Below, piece by piece: positions 24,062 through 32,919 of a DNA stretch of 64,000 nucleotides; within the stretch, counting starts at the first letter, position 1, and each line of letters begins with the position of its first letter. Source of the DNA: Micromonospora sp. WMMD1120 (lineage in GTDB: Bacteria; Actinomycetota; Actinomycetes; Mycobacteriales; Micromonosporaceae); the NCBI RefSeq assembly GCF_029626235.1, contig NZ_JARUBO010000005.1:4870001-4934000 (forward strand), given 5' to 3'. Under the pieces are notes generated by a model. That model was not told the DNA's origin. It worked only from the letters and a program-made list of their open reading frames with translations, and searched no databases. Made by a program: the position numbers and the translations under genes.

Positions 24062-25192
24062 TCAGCCAGGTCGGGCGATCGTCGACAGGGGTCTGCTCTT
24101 CAGGACGAGAGGCGCCAGGTCACAGGGTTGTTCGGCGGCCGGTGGGAGCTGCCGACGGACGGACCGGGTCAGCCCGTGTCCGGACGTCGAACCGTCGTTG
24201 ACGCAGGCGGCGTCCTGGTCCACCGGCGCGACGGGCTGGCGCGGAGCATCGACCCGGGCGGCGATGGCGGTCGGCGGTGCGGCGCGGTGCCCGGTCGAGG
24301 CCGGTTGGGCCGCCGGATCGTGAACGGACGACAACGGCGGCGCGGCCGTCGCCTCGTGCGGGTGCGCCGACGTCGACTCCGGTGCCGACGGCGGCACCGG
24401 CGCCTGTTGTGGCGCCGGAGCGCTTCCGGGCGTGGAGACCGGCAGGGGCGTCGGCGGATCGGGCATCGGCGGTGACCGCGGGACGATCACCGGGCCGGGC
24501 GCAGGCGGCAGGACGGGGGTGACGAGCCGGAGCAGCGTCCGGACGACGGGTCGGATCGGCACGATGTCCACGACGTGCGGCAGTGGGGCCGTGACCAGGT
24601 CCAGCACTGGCCAGCCGGCGGTGTCGCGCAGCACGTGGGGGTCGGGCAGCACGTGGGGGTCGCGCAGCACGTGGGGATCGGGCAGCAGGGCGGCCGGCGG
24701 GCCGGTGTGGCGGTGGGCCGACCGTCTCAGGTCACGGACCGGATGCTGCTCGGGGCGTGCGCCGGAGGCCCGCCGCTGGTCGCCGTGCCGCACCGGAGGC
24801 GGTGTGGCAGGCGCGGCGGCCCGGACCCGGCCCCGCGTGCCGGCCGTCGACTCTCGGGGCTCCGCCGGTGGGGTGGCGCGGCGTGTGGGGACGACGCCGT
24901 CACGGCCGGCCGGAGCGGAGGAGGGCTCGCCGCGACGGCGGTCGTCGGCGCCCGTCGCGGGCGGGTCGTGGTGGGCCGGGAGTCGGCCGACCGTCAGTCG
25001 CACGATCGGCTCGGTCAGGTCGTTGATCGTCCGATCGGCCTCGTGGCCGGGCCCGCCGCGCGCACCGTCGGCGGCGGCCGGCTCCTGCGTGAGGGCAGCC
25101 AGAAGGAAGCCGGCCCCGACAGCCACAGCGATCAGCGCCATGCGCCGGGTGAGCCGCGACAGCCGACCGGTCGCAGGCGACGCGGATCGCAC
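24062..25192 (-). CDS. Pro/Ala-rich membrane-anchored protein with HVLPDP repeats
   Basis: The product (about 376 residues from the GTG at 25192) has a single hydrophobic segment MALIAVAVGAGFLLAALTQ that would act as a signal peptide or anchor. A long Pro/Ala/Thr/His-rich extracytoplasmic region with low complexity follows. Its middle has tandem copies of HVLRDP/HVLPDP encoded by an 18-bp repeat. Near the middle the segment VVRTLLRLVTPVLPPAPGP is more ordered. The start is uncertain: GTG at 25192 or ATG at 25141 are the best candidates. No catalytic domain is visible. Its place beside the lanthipeptide regulators suggests a cell-surface role, but this is only positional. Confidence 0.6.
   Translation of the reverse strand: MRSASPATGRLSRLTRRMALIAVAVGAGFLLAALTQEPAAADGARGGPGHEADRTINDLTEPIVRLTVGRLPAHHDPPATGADDRRRGEPSSAPAGRDGVVPTRRATPPAEPRESTAGTRGRVRAAAPATPPPVRHGDQRRASGARPEQHPVRDLRRSAHRHTGPPAALLPDPHVLRDPHVLPDPHVLRDTAGWPVLDLVTAPLPHVVDIVPIRPVVRTLLRLVTPVLPPAPGPVIVPRSPPMPDPPTPLPVSTPGSAPAPQQAPVPPSAPESTSAHPHEATAAPPLSSVHDPAAQPASTGHRAAPPTAIAARVDAPRQPVAPVDQDAACVNDGSTSGHGLTRSVRRQLPPAAEQPCDLAPLVLKSRPLSTIARPG
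24625..24689 (-). repeat. 18-bp coding tandem repeat (three and a half copies)
   Basis: Units TCG(C/G)GCAGCACGTGGGGG repeat at 24625, 24643 and 24661, with a partial copy at 24679. Read on the minus strand they encode the hexapeptide HVL(R/P)DP inside the Pro-rich protein. Only the variable base and one end base differ between units. This is expected to be length-variable between strains. Confidence 0.85.
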
Positions 25193-25377
25193 CGGCGTCG
25201 ACCTCGGCACGGTTGCACTGGCGGAACATCGCACGCGGGCAGGACCCCTTCTGTGGATTGCTGACCCATAGTAGCGGCGCACTCACGTATGTGCATCCAA
25301 TGGTGGTGTCGCCAGCTGTCTCTTGACCCGTACCGGCCGCCATAATCCTGGTAGGGCACACTGCCGAGGAGGCCCCG

Positions 25378-25953
25378 GTGCGGCCAACCACCACTGACGA
25401 CATGAGCGACGCGGAGAACTGGTGCGGCGGCTTCTACGAGTTGCTGCTGGAGTTGGGCGCGACCGACGACCTCCGCCTCGACCGCGCCGTGCGGTCGCTG
25501 TGGCGGGCGGCCGGCGTGCGGGAGTGCCGGGTGGGGCCCGACCTGGTCGAGGTGGCCCCCGGCGCGGACGCGTTGGCGGTGGACGGGCACCTGCGCGGGA
25601 CAGTGACCCTGCCGTCGGGCGACCGGGTGGTCTGCGGCGGCTACGCCCACCGGTACGACAGCACCGACAGTGTGGAGCTCTATCTGCCGCTCGGTGCGCT
25701 CGAACGGATCGACCGGAGGATCGGCGGGTATCCCTTCAATGATCGTGGCGGCGTCGAGTCACTGGCGTGGCGGGCGCCGCTCGACCGATGGCTGGCCGAC
25801 GTCGCCATCCGGGTGTACGACGAGGTGCCGTTCGAGCGCGCCCTCATCGGCTTCGAGGTCGACGAGGATGTCGAGAGCGGCGATGACCCCGGACGCGCCG
25901 CTCGGCTGCTGCCGACGACCGACGGCTGGGACTATCGCCCCGCGACCACCTGA
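25378..25953 (+). CDS. Hypothetical protein, 191 aa
   Basis: I do not recognise this soluble protein. It has an N-terminal acidic-aromatic stretch (DAENWCGGFYELLLELGA), a beta-rich middle (VDGHLRGTVTLPSGDRVVCG) and a C-terminal WDYRP. A GAGGAGG ribosome-binding site sets the GTG start. The segment SVELYLPLGALERIDRRIGGYPF resembles immunity-like or SUKH-like proteins in feel, but I have no specific match. The gene has its own upstream region shared with the Pro-rich protein gene and converges on the alpha/beta hydrolase. Confidence 0.75.
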   Translation: MRPTTTDDMSDAENWCGGFYELLLELGATDDLRLDRAVRSLWRAAGVRECRVGPDLVEVAPGADALAVDGHLRGTVTLPSGDRVVCGGYAHRYDSTDSVELYLPLGALERIDRRIGGYPFNDRGGVESLAWRAPLDRWLADVAIRVYDEVPFERALIGFEVDEDVESGDDPGRAARLLPTTDGWDYRPATT

Positions 25954-25978
25954 GCTTCTGCCCGGCCACGCCGCTAAC

Positions 25979-26623
25979 TCAGCGTGCCAGGTAGGAGGTC
26001 AGCCGCTCGGCGAGCTGCCGAGGGTGGCTGAGCGCCACCGCGTGACATCCGTCGATCTCGTCAGGTGTGACTCCGAGCCGGTCGGCGGCCACCCGGCGCT
26101 GGAAGTCGGCCGGGAAGAACCGGTCCGCACGGGCGATGAGCACCCGCGTCGGCACGTCCGGCCAGGCGGCCAACGGCCACGGCTCGTCCCACTCGGCGCT
26201 GATTTGGGCCCGACCGTGCGCCGCCGCCTCCGCCACGACCTCGGCCGGCACGCCGTTGTAGAACTGCTGCTCCTCGGTGAGCCCTTCCGCGCCGCGATAG
26301 CCGGTGTTGTCCCACCAGTCGCCGGGCTTCTCGCCGGGCTTCGGGACCATCGGCGTGAGCAGGACGATCAGCCGCACCGACAGGCTGTCGGCGAGCAGCG
26401 GCGCGGTGAACGCGCCGTACGAGTGGCCGACGACGACAAGGTCGCGCCGGTCGCCGACCGCGCCGACAACCGTGTCACGGAACTCGGCGAACCCCGCCGA
26501 ACTGTCGTCGATGGGCAGCTCCGGCACCACCACGTCGTGGCCCCGGCGGGCCAACTCGGGGACCAGGAGGTGCCAGTCCCACGCGCTGCCTCCGCCGCCG
26601 TGGATCAGAACGAACGTCGCCAT
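25979..26623 (-). CDS. Alpha/beta hydrolase
   Basis: The 214-residue enzyme opens with the oxyanion-hole strand FVLIHGGGGSAWDW, has the nucleophile elbow GHSYGAF with the catalytic Ser, a Cys/Asp region RVLIARADRFFPADF and a C-terminal DGCHAVALSHP with the catalytic His. It has the length and spacing of small esterase/lactonase-like hydrolases (for example the EstA/salicylate-esterase group). The substrate is unknown. The ATG at 26623 is immediately before the first strand, so the start is firm. It is a lone gene in a run of small accessory genes. Confidence 0.9.
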   Translation of the reverse strand: MATFVLIHGGGGSAWDWHLLVPELARRGHDVVVPELPIDDSSAGFAEFRDTVVGAVGDRRDLVVVGHSYGAFTAPLLADSLSVRLIVLLTPMVPKPGEKPGDWWDNTGYRGAEGLTEEQQFYNGVPAEVVAEAAAHGRAQISAEWDEPWPLAAWPDVPTRVLIARADRFFPADFQRRVAADRLGVTPDEIDGCHAVALSHPRQLAERLTSYLAR

Positions 26624-26726
26624 GACCCGAAGCCTCACCGATGGGTACGACAGTTCCACCGGGAGGCGCACCCGTGGCTGCGGAAAGGGTTCGAGCCGGG
26701 GCGGGTCGACGGTGCAGGATGCCGGG

Positions 26727-27455
26727 GTGGACTCACGCAAACGCGCCGGCCGACTGTGCCCGCCTTCGACGGTCAACAGCCGCATCTCGATCGAGGTCAC
26801 GACCGCCGATCCGCGGTATGCCGGTGCCGTGCAGACGAGGGTCGTTATCGACGGCCGACCCATTGTCGCGGAGAACTTCACCGAAGGACCCGCCGAGCCG
26901 CCCGAATACCTGCTCGGTCCCGCCCGTCGGCTGCGCGCCCGCGCCGAGCCGCACGAGGTTCGACTCGCCGAGGCCGAGTGCACCGTGGGTTGCTGCGGTG
27001 CGCTGTACGTGACGATTCAGCGGCACGGCGGAGACGTCGTCTGGCGCGATTGGCGCAACCCGGATGACATCGACCTCGCCATACCGGCGTTCACGTTCGA
27101 CGCCACGCAGTACGATGCCGAGATCCACCGCGCCGAGTCGGACCGCGCCTGGGAGTGGCACGAACGGACCGTGGCTCGGATCGTGCATGAGCGACTGACT
27201 GACGAACCCGAGTTGCTGGCCAGATGGGACTGCCGATTCGGCTGGGCGGCAGCCCGCCCGAATGACCGGGAACGCATCCATGTCGCGTGTTTCTCTCCGC
27301 GCCTCCCCGCCGTCGGCGACGACCGTCAGTGGCTTGAGTACCTGGCTGTCGTCGGGGTCCCCCCGGGCGACCCGGCAACGGTGGCCGACGACATCGTCCA
27401 GCAGCTCTGTGCCAACGACCCGCGCAGCACGTTCCGGCTGGTCGGCGGTGCCTAG
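26727..27455 (+). CDS. Hypothetical protein, 242 aa
   Basis: I do not recognise a family. The protein is soluble, rich in Arg, Asp and Trp, and contains a CC pair (ECTVGCCGALYVTIQRHGGD) that resembles motifs in uncharacterised actinobacterial proteins. The GTG at 26727 is preferred because the segment VNSRISIEVTTADPRYAG is the first ordered part. No membrane segment is present. It starts about 100 bp from the divergent hydrolase gene and is followed by the frameshifted gene at 27525. Its codon use is typical of the window. Confidence 0.7.
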   Translation: MDSRKRAGRLCPPSTVNSRISIEVTTADPRYAGAVQTRVVIDGRPIVAENFTEGPAEPPEYLLGPARRLRARAEPHEVRLAEAECTVGCCGALYVTIQRHGGDVVWRDWRNPDDIDLAIPAFTFDATQYDAEIHRAESDRAWEWHERTVARIVHERLTDEPELLARWDCRFGWAAARPNDRERIHVACFSPRLPAVGDDRQWLEYLAVVGVPPGDPATVADDIVQQLCANDPRSTFRLVGGA

Positions 27456-27524
27456 CAGGCAGCGCGGCCGGAGGTGACCACGGACGGCTGTGCCGGCAGG
27501 TCAGGCGTGTGGAGGGAGATCGGC

Positions 27525-27882
27525 GTGGACGACTGGGCGGACAATCCGCGGCTGAACGCCTGGCTGGCGGCCCAGCGGAGAGCCTTTCCGGCCTGGTCGC
27601 GTCAGTCGGGGCAGGCGTGGGACTTCACCGTGACGTCGGTGGACCGGCTGGAGCGGCTGCTGCGTGCACGGTTCACCGGCTGGGATGACCTGCTCAGCGC
27701 CGAGGAGGCCGAGCAGCCCGCCGTCCTGGTGCCGGGGTGGTACCTCGGCGAGGTGCTCAACCGACGACATCCCGCCGCTCTGCAACCCGTTCACCGAGAT
27801 CCGTGGCCTGTTCGTCCGCGGACCCGATGATCACCTTCGGGGCGTGGTGGCCCGATTCGAGCGATCAGGGGGAATTCGATAG
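27525..27882 (+). pseudogene. Frameshifted hypothetical gene
   Basis: The GTG at 27525 follows a strong GGAGGGAG site and starts a frame that reads well to VPGWYLGEVLN at about 27765. It then turns into Arg/Pro-rich low-quality sequence and stops at 27830. In the +1-shifted frame, good coding resumes with IPPLCNPFTEIRGLFVRG and DDHLRGVVARFERSGG, ending at 27882. The junction at about 27765-27775 looks like a small deletion or a single-base change. A sequencing error could cause the same pattern. The family is not recognised. Confidence 0.55.
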
Positions 27883-27907
27883 CTTCAGCGGGGCCGGCAG
27901 CCGATTA

Positions 27908-28288
27908 TCACCAGATGCCGTGGTAGGCCAGATTCACCACGAACGTCGCCGTGACGGTCACGAAGAAGACCGCCCATCCGGTGAGTTTGCGGGAACCGAC
28001 CCGTGCGTGGGCGATGAAGGCGCCGATGAAATACAGCACGAGGCCGAGGGAGGCGAGCGTGCCGATCAGCGGCACCGCGAAGCCGACCAGTAGACCGAGG
28101 GAACCCGCCGCCAGCGTCGCACCCAGCCGGGGCATCCAGGAGAGCGGTAGCCGCTTCATCTCCATCTGCTCGCGAGGGTACTCATGATTGATGAGGTACG
28201 TGGTGGCGGCGATGGCGGTGAAGAGCGACGCGAGGATGTTGAGGGTGACGTAGGCGGCGAACACGTAATTCCCTTCCACGGTAATCAA
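27908..28288 (-). CDS. DoxX-like membrane protein
   Basis: The 126-residue protein has four hydrophobic segments. The region LPLSWMPRLGATLAAGSLGLLVGFAVPLIGTL followed by LVLYFIGAFIAHARVGSR is characteristic of the DoxX-like (DoxX_2) family, whose members are small membrane proteins with poorly known, sometimes redox-linked, roles. The start is either TTG at 28288 or GTG at 28279; GGGAG lies at 3 or 12 bases from them, so neither is ideal. It is the last gene before the biosynthetic cluster, on the opposite strand. Confidence 0.78.
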   Translation of the reverse strand: MITVEGNYVFAAYVTLNILASLFTAIAATTYLINHEYPREQMEMKRLPLSWMPRLGATLAAGSLGLLVGFAVPLIGTLASLGLVLYFIGAFIAHARVGSRKLTGWAVFFVTVTATFVVNLAYHGIW

Positions 28289-28636
28289 CGACTCCCGACG
28301 ATACCGTTCCCGTGATGATCCGTGTGATCCGCTCGGACTTCCCCGTCCGATCCAGTTTCCTGAATCGGGCCAATGGCGATCATTGCGGAGCCACTTCGGG
28401 CTTTTGAGCGTCGCATTGCGGCTGTCTCCGCATCGTCGATAGCCTCTGACCGCCAGCTGGGTGCAGCCTCACAGTCTCGGGGGAAGGGGCGCCATGGTGC
28501 GGCCGATGTCCGCTGACCGCGTTGTGGGCGACGAATGACCGGGGCGCGTTTCGCCAGAGGCGCGCGCCACCCCCTGCCGGCCTCCCTCCGCTGGACCGAG
28601 GCGCCGGCGTCGCGGCTGCCCGGCGAGTTGCCGGCC
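28289..28636. other. Intergenic region upstream of the first SARP gene
   Basis: This 348-bp stretch lies between the divergent DoxX-like and SARP genes. Part of it is less GC-rich (around 28340-28450), as expected for promoters. I see no clear direct heptamer repeats of the SARP-binding type and no strong palindrome. The reading frame of the SARP gene extends upstream to 28535, but family alignment puts its start at 28637. Confidence 0.45.
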
Positions 28637-31078
28637 ATGGTGGAGTTCCACGCGCTGGGTCCACTCGAGGCGGTGGTCGCCGGGCAACTGGCCAACCTCG
28701 GCACGCCGAAGCAACGCGCGCTGCTCGCCCTCCTGGTGAGCCGGATCGGTCAACCGGTCGCCGTGGAGATGATCCTGGAGACGCTGTGGGCCGGCCACCC
28801 ACCGCGCTCGGCGATGACCTCGCTGCAGGCGTACATCGCCAACCTGCGTCGGGTCCTGGAGCCGGATCGCGGGCCGCGCAAGCCGGCCGCCGTGCTCCGC
28901 ACCTGTCCGGGCGGTTACCTGCTGGACGGGCGGGTGGTCGACGTCGACGTCCGCCGGTTCGGTGAGCACGCCACGGCTGGCTGGCAGGCGTGGGACCGCG
29001 ACGACCCGTCGCAGGCGCTCACCGAGTTCGAGGCCGCGCTGGCGTTGTGGCGCGGAGGGGCGTATTCGGAGGTGGCCAGCGTCGCGCACGTGGCCGGCGA
29101 GGTCGCGCGCCTGGAGGAGCTACGGCTGTCGGTCATCGAGGCGCGGTGCGCCGCGCTGCTGGCCGTCGGCGCCCACGCGCGGGCGGTACCCGAGTTGGAG
29201 GCGCTGGTCCAGGCCCACCCGCTGCGGGAGTACGGCTGCGAGCTGCTGAGCCTGACGTTGTACCGCACCGGCCGGCAGGCCGACGCGCTGGGCGTGCTGC
29301 GGACCGTCCAGCAGCGACTCGCCGACGAGGTGGGCGTCGACCCCCGGCCGGCGCTGCAACTCCTGCAACACGAGATCCTGAGCCAGACGCCAGGCCCGCA
29401 GCGGCCCGCGGAGCCGGCGGCGACGCCCTCCGACGCCTCGACCGGCTCGCCGGGCACCTCGATTCCCGACGCCGACGTGTTCGTCGGCCGGGAGCGCGAG
29501 CTGCGGCAGTTGGCCGCCGCGTCGGCCGCCGCGGCCGCCGGGCGGGGCCGGGTGGTGACGGTGTACGGCGAGTCGGGTATCGGGAAGACCCGCCTGCTGC
29601 GGCACTTCGCCGCGCTGACCGACGCGCCGGTTCTCTGGGGCGCCTGCCCCGAGCATGTGCAGGCGCCCGCGTGGTGGCTGTGGGAGCAGGTGCTGCGAGC
29701 GGCGGTCACCGCGTTCCCGGGCCAGGCCGTGCCGGCGACGCTGTCGGAGCTGCTGGCCGGCCACCGGTGGCCGGCACGCGCCGACGCGGCCCTGCGCGCG
29801 GTCGAGGAGATCGTCCGATACCTGACCGACATCGCCCGGGACGCCCCGCTGGTGGTGGTGCTGGACCACGTCCACCGCGCCGACCCGAGTTCCCTGCGGC
29901 TGCTGGCCCACCTCGCCGACTCGGCGGCGACGAGTCGCCTGCTGGTCATCGTGTCCTACCGCGCGGGGGAGTCGCCCGCACTGGCCGAGACACTGGCGGC
30001 CCTGGCCCGGGCCGGGGCGACCGGCGTGGAACTCGACGGCCTGGACGTCGACCAGGTCCACGACCTGGCCCGCGCCGTCCTCGACCGGGAGGTCGACCGG
30101 CAGGCGGCGGACGAGCTCTGGGACCGTGGCCGTGGCAACCCCTTCTTCGTGCGGGCGCTGCTCACGCAGCTCGGCGGCGTACCCGATCCGGAACACGTCC
30201 ACCCGGCACCGGTTCCGGCGCCGATTCGGGAGGTGGTCCTGCACCGGGTCGCCCGGCTACCCACGGTCGCGGCGGAGCTGCTGCCGCTCGCCGCCGTCGC
30301 CGGGCGGCACTTCGACATCGCCATCGTCGCCGAGGCCGCCTCGACCGGAATCGAGACGGCCCTGGCGGCGATGGACGCCGCGGTCGCCGCCGGTCTGCTC
30401 GTCGAGGACCGGCAGCGGCTGGGGTGGTTCCGCTTCACCCACCCGGTGACCGCCGACGTCCTCTACGAGACGACCGGACGGTTGCGTCGGCTCCGTCGGC
30501 ACCGCCGGATCGGCGCGGCGGCCGCCCGGGCCTGGGCGGGCGACCCGGTGCGGGCCGCCGAGACGGCCCGGCACTGGCTGCTCGCCGCCGAGCTCGACCC
30601 CGCCACCGCCGCCCGTGCCGTCCCGCATGCCGTCGCCGCCGCCCGCGTTGCCGACACCAATCTCGCCTTCGACGACGCCGCCGCGTGGTGGCGGCAGGCG
30701 CTGGCCACCGCCGAGCTGACCGACCGGGCCAGGCTCGACCGCTACCCGCTGCTGGTGGGCCTGGGCACCTCGCTGTGCCGGGCGGGCAACCACCACGACG
30801 GCCTTCCGGCGCTGGTCGAGGCCATGGAGGAGGCCCTCCCGGGGTACGACGGCAGCGGCGACGGGGACGCGGCCCGGCTGGTCACGGCGGCCATCGCGGC
30901 GGTCGGCGAGCTGACGTCGTACCCGATCGGGCACGGCGCGATCCGCCGGCGGCTGCTCGCGGTGCTCGAGCACGCTCTGCCGCAGGTCACCGATGCCGCG
31001 CAGCGCTCGCTGCTGGGCTCCTGCCTCGCGGTCGTCGGCAACCACGACCGCGGACGGCGCCCCGGCGCCCCGGCCTGA
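28637..31078 (+). CDS. SARP-type regulator with AAA ATPase domain, shortened C-terminus
   Basis: The 813-residue protein has an OmpR-like winged helix (VEFHALGPLEAVVAGQLANL through SLQAYIANLRRVLEP), a BTAD helical domain (about 96-240) and an ATPase domain with Walker A YGESGIGKTR near 310 and a Walker B-like LVVVLDH near 415. SARP proteins activate antibiotic gene clusters by binding direct repeats near promoters. AfsR-like large SARPs usually go on for another 200-400 residues with TPR repeats; here the protein ends abruptly at RGRRPGAPA. The start MVEFHALG is set by the family. It is the first gene of the cluster on the plus strand and likely activates the genes at 31-42 kb. Confidence 0.9.
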   Translation: MVEFHALGPLEAVVAGQLANLGTPKQRALLALLVSRIGQPVAVEMILETLWAGHPPRSAMTSLQAYIANLRRVLEPDRGPRKPAAVLRTCPGGYLLDGRVVDVDVRRFGEHATAGWQAWDRDDPSQALTEFEAALALWRGGAYSEVASVAHVAGEVARLEELRLSVIEARCAALLAVGAHARAVPELEALVQAHPLREYGCELLSLTLYRTGRQADALGVLRTVQQRLADEVGVDPRPALQLLQHEILSQTPGPQRPAEPAATPSDASTGSPGTSIPDADVFVGRERELRQLAAASAAAAAGRGRVVTVYGESGIGKTRLLRHFAALTDAPVLWGACPEHVQAPAWWLWEQVLRAAVTAFPGQAVPATLSELLAGHRWPARADAALRAVEEIVRYLTDIARDAPLVVVLDHVHRADPSSLRLLAHLADSAATSRLLVIVSYRAGESPALAETLAALARAGATGVELDGLDVDQVHDLARAVLDREVDRQAADELWDRGRGNPFFVRALLTQLGGVPDPEHVHPAPVPAPIREVVLHRVARLPTVAAELLPLAAVAGRHFDIAIVAEAASTGIETALAAMDAAVAAGLLVEDRQRLGWFRFTHPVTADVLYETTGRLRRLRRHRRIGAAAARAWAGDPVRAAETARHWLLAAELDPATAARAVPHAVAAARVADTNLAFDDAAAWWRQALATAELTDRARLDRYPLLVGLGTSLCRAGNHHDGLPALVEAMEEALPGYDGSGDGDAARLVTAAIAAVGELTSYPIGHGAIRRRLLAVLEHALPQVTDAAQRSLLGSCLAVVGNHDRGRRPGAPA

Positions 31079-31288
31079 CCCGGTTACCTCGCGCGCCGCG
31101 CCCGCCCACCAAGTCGGCACCAATCCGCTGCTCGGCCGCGCTTAAGGCCGCCGGCCGACACTACCTACACATGATGGCGGGCAGTGGACCTCGGGCGGCG
31201 TCACCCGGACGCCTGTCGAGCGGGGTCCGCTCGCGCCGCTGACTCACGCCCGGACGTTCGTCAAAGACCCGCAGAGGAGGCGGTCCGT

Positions 31289-32869
31289 TTGAAGAGCGCC
31301 GAGATCCACCGAACGGTACGGAGCAAGGGCCTGCATCTCGGCAGCCTGCCGGAGATGGCGGCGGCCCGTAACGGCTCCACGTCGCTCAGCCTCGACCATG
31401 ATCTGGATGTCCTGCCGGAGGCGGGACGGCGGATGACGGTACGCCAGGTCGCCGAGCACGTGGACGACCTGGCCGGCCGTCTGGCGGCGGCCGAGATCCG
31501 GGCCGGGGACCGGGTCGCCATCTACAAGACGGCGAACTTCGACGTGTGGCTGATCGCCAGCGCGGTCTCGCGGGTCGGGGCGGTTCCCGTGCTGCTCTCA
31601 CCCGCGCTGAACGCCGCGACCGTCGGCGCTCTGCTGAGCCGGCTGGACCGGCCGGCGTTGGTCACCGACGAGCACATGTTCGACGCGCTCGCCGGTGAGC
31701 GCCTGGCGGACCGCGCCGCCCGGGTCGTCCTGGTGGCCGGAGAGCGTCCGGGTGCGCTGTCCCTCGGCGACCTCGCCGGCTCGGCACGGATCACGCCGGT
31801 CCACCGGCCGCTGGACGAGGCGGCCATGATCACGCACACGTCCGGCACCACCGGCCTGCCCAAACTCGTCGTGCACACACCGCGGACCATGGGTACCCGG
31901 CTCACACCGCAGTGGCGGCTCCTGTCGCTGATGCGCCGACGCGAGCGCGAGACGGTCGCCATCCACATCTCGTTCGTCCATTCCCGGATGTTCGCCGCGA
32001 TGGCCCTGGTGCTGCTGCGGGGAATGCCGGTGCTGCTGCTGAACGAGTCCGACCCGGAGAGCATCGCCGAGTCGTTCCTCGCCCACCGTCCGGGGTTCGT
32101 CGAGGCGCTGCCGAACTCGCTGATGGAGTGGGAGTGCCTGGCCGACGATCCCCGCCGGCCGTTCGCGTCGGTGAAGTACTTCAGCAGCACGTTCGACGCG
32201 ATCCACCCGCGGACGATGGGTCGGCTGCTCGAGTCGTCCGACCGGCGCGCGCCGATCTTCTTCCAGATCTACGGGCAGAGCGAGGTCGGCCCGGCCGTCG
32301 GCAGGCCGTACTTCCGCAAGTCCGCCCACCAGGCCAACGGGCGGTGCGTGGGCTACCCGATGCCCGGCTCGGCGAAGGTGCGCGTGGTGAGCCGCAACGG
32401 CCAGCCGCCGTCCGAGGCCAACCCCGGCTACATCGAGGTCGGTTGGGCCGGGCTGGCCAAGACCTACCTCGGCGAGCAGGACCGCTACGACGCCAACCGT
32501 TTCGGCGACTGGTGGCGCACCGGCGACGTCGGTTACCGCACCAGGCTGGGCTGCCTGCACATGCTCGACCGGGAGATCGACATGATCCCCGGCCTGCGCA
32601 GCATCCTGGAGGTGGAGGACCTGGTGCTGGGCCGGCTCGACGAACTCAGCGAACTCGCCGTGGTGCCCGGCCCGAACAGGACGGCGGTGCCCGTCCTGTG
32701 CACCCACGACGACCAGCCGGTGGACCCGGAGCGCTGGCGGGCGGCCGTCGCCGACCTCCCGCAGCTCGCCGAGCCCGTCCAGATCCGCCAGGCCGACCTG
32801 CCGCGGACCGGCACCTTGAAGGTGCAACGCACCGAGCTGTCCCGCCGGCTGGTGCAGGCGGCCGGCTGA
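31289..32869 (+). CDS. AMP-dependent acyl ligase (ANL superfamily)
   Basis: The 526-residue enzyme has the ANL motifs in order: THTSGTTGLPK (P-loop), FFQIYGQSEVG (A5), TGDVG (A7) and RTGTLKVQR with the catalytic Lys near the end. It would activate a carboxylic acid as the adenylate, and then perhaps as a CoA thioester. The TTG at 31289 is chosen because GAGGAGG lies eight bases upstream. It is followed 50 bp later by the DUF3050 gene, also with a TTG start. A type III PKS of the RppA type needs only malonyl-CoA, so this ligase is not needed for the core. It may supply an acyl group for the amine of an aminonaphthoquinone, or activate another unit. The substrate is unknown. Confidence 0.88.
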   Translation: MKSAEIHRTVRSKGLHLGSLPEMAAARNGSTSLSLDHDLDVLPEAGRRMTVRQVAEHVDDLAGRLAAAEIRAGDRVAIYKTANFDVWLIASAVSRVGAVPVLLSPALNAATVGALLSRLDRPALVTDEHMFDALAGERLADRAARVVLVAGERPGALSLGDLAGSARITPVHRPLDEAAMITHTSGTTGLPKLVVHTPRTMGTRLTPQWRLLSLMRRRERETVAIHISFVHSRMFAAMALVLLRGMPVLLLNESDPESIAESFLAHRPGFVEALPNSLMEWECLADDPRRPFASVKYFSSTFDAIHPRTMGRLLESSDRRAPIFFQIYGQSEVGPAVGRPYFRKSAHQANGRCVGYPMPGSAKVRVVSRNGQPPSEANPGYIEVGWAGLAKTYLGEQDRYDANRFGDWWRTGDVGYRTRLGCLHMLDREIDMIPGLRSILEVEDLVLGRLDELSELAVVPGPNRTAVPVLCTHDDQPVDPERWRAAVADLPQLAEPVQIRQADLPRTGTLKVQRTELSRRLVQAAG

Positions 32870-32919
32870 GGCACCACGTACGGCACCTCACACGCGACCA
32901 GAACCCACAGGGAGGAAAG

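Noticed and set aside
24625..24689. Tandem repeat as a CRISPR array
   Set aside because: Units are 18 bp, adjacent, with no spacers, and encode a repeated hexapeptide.
24432..25271. Open plus-strand frame opposite the Pro-rich protein gene
   Set aside because: It is Gly/Arg/Ser-rich with no domain and no ribosome-binding site. The minus strand has a hydrophobic signal segment and better composition, so the plus frame is a shadow.
25323..25346. TTGACC and CATAAT as a promoter for the 25378 gene
   Set aside because: The spacing between them is only 12 bp, too short for a normal -35/-10 pair.
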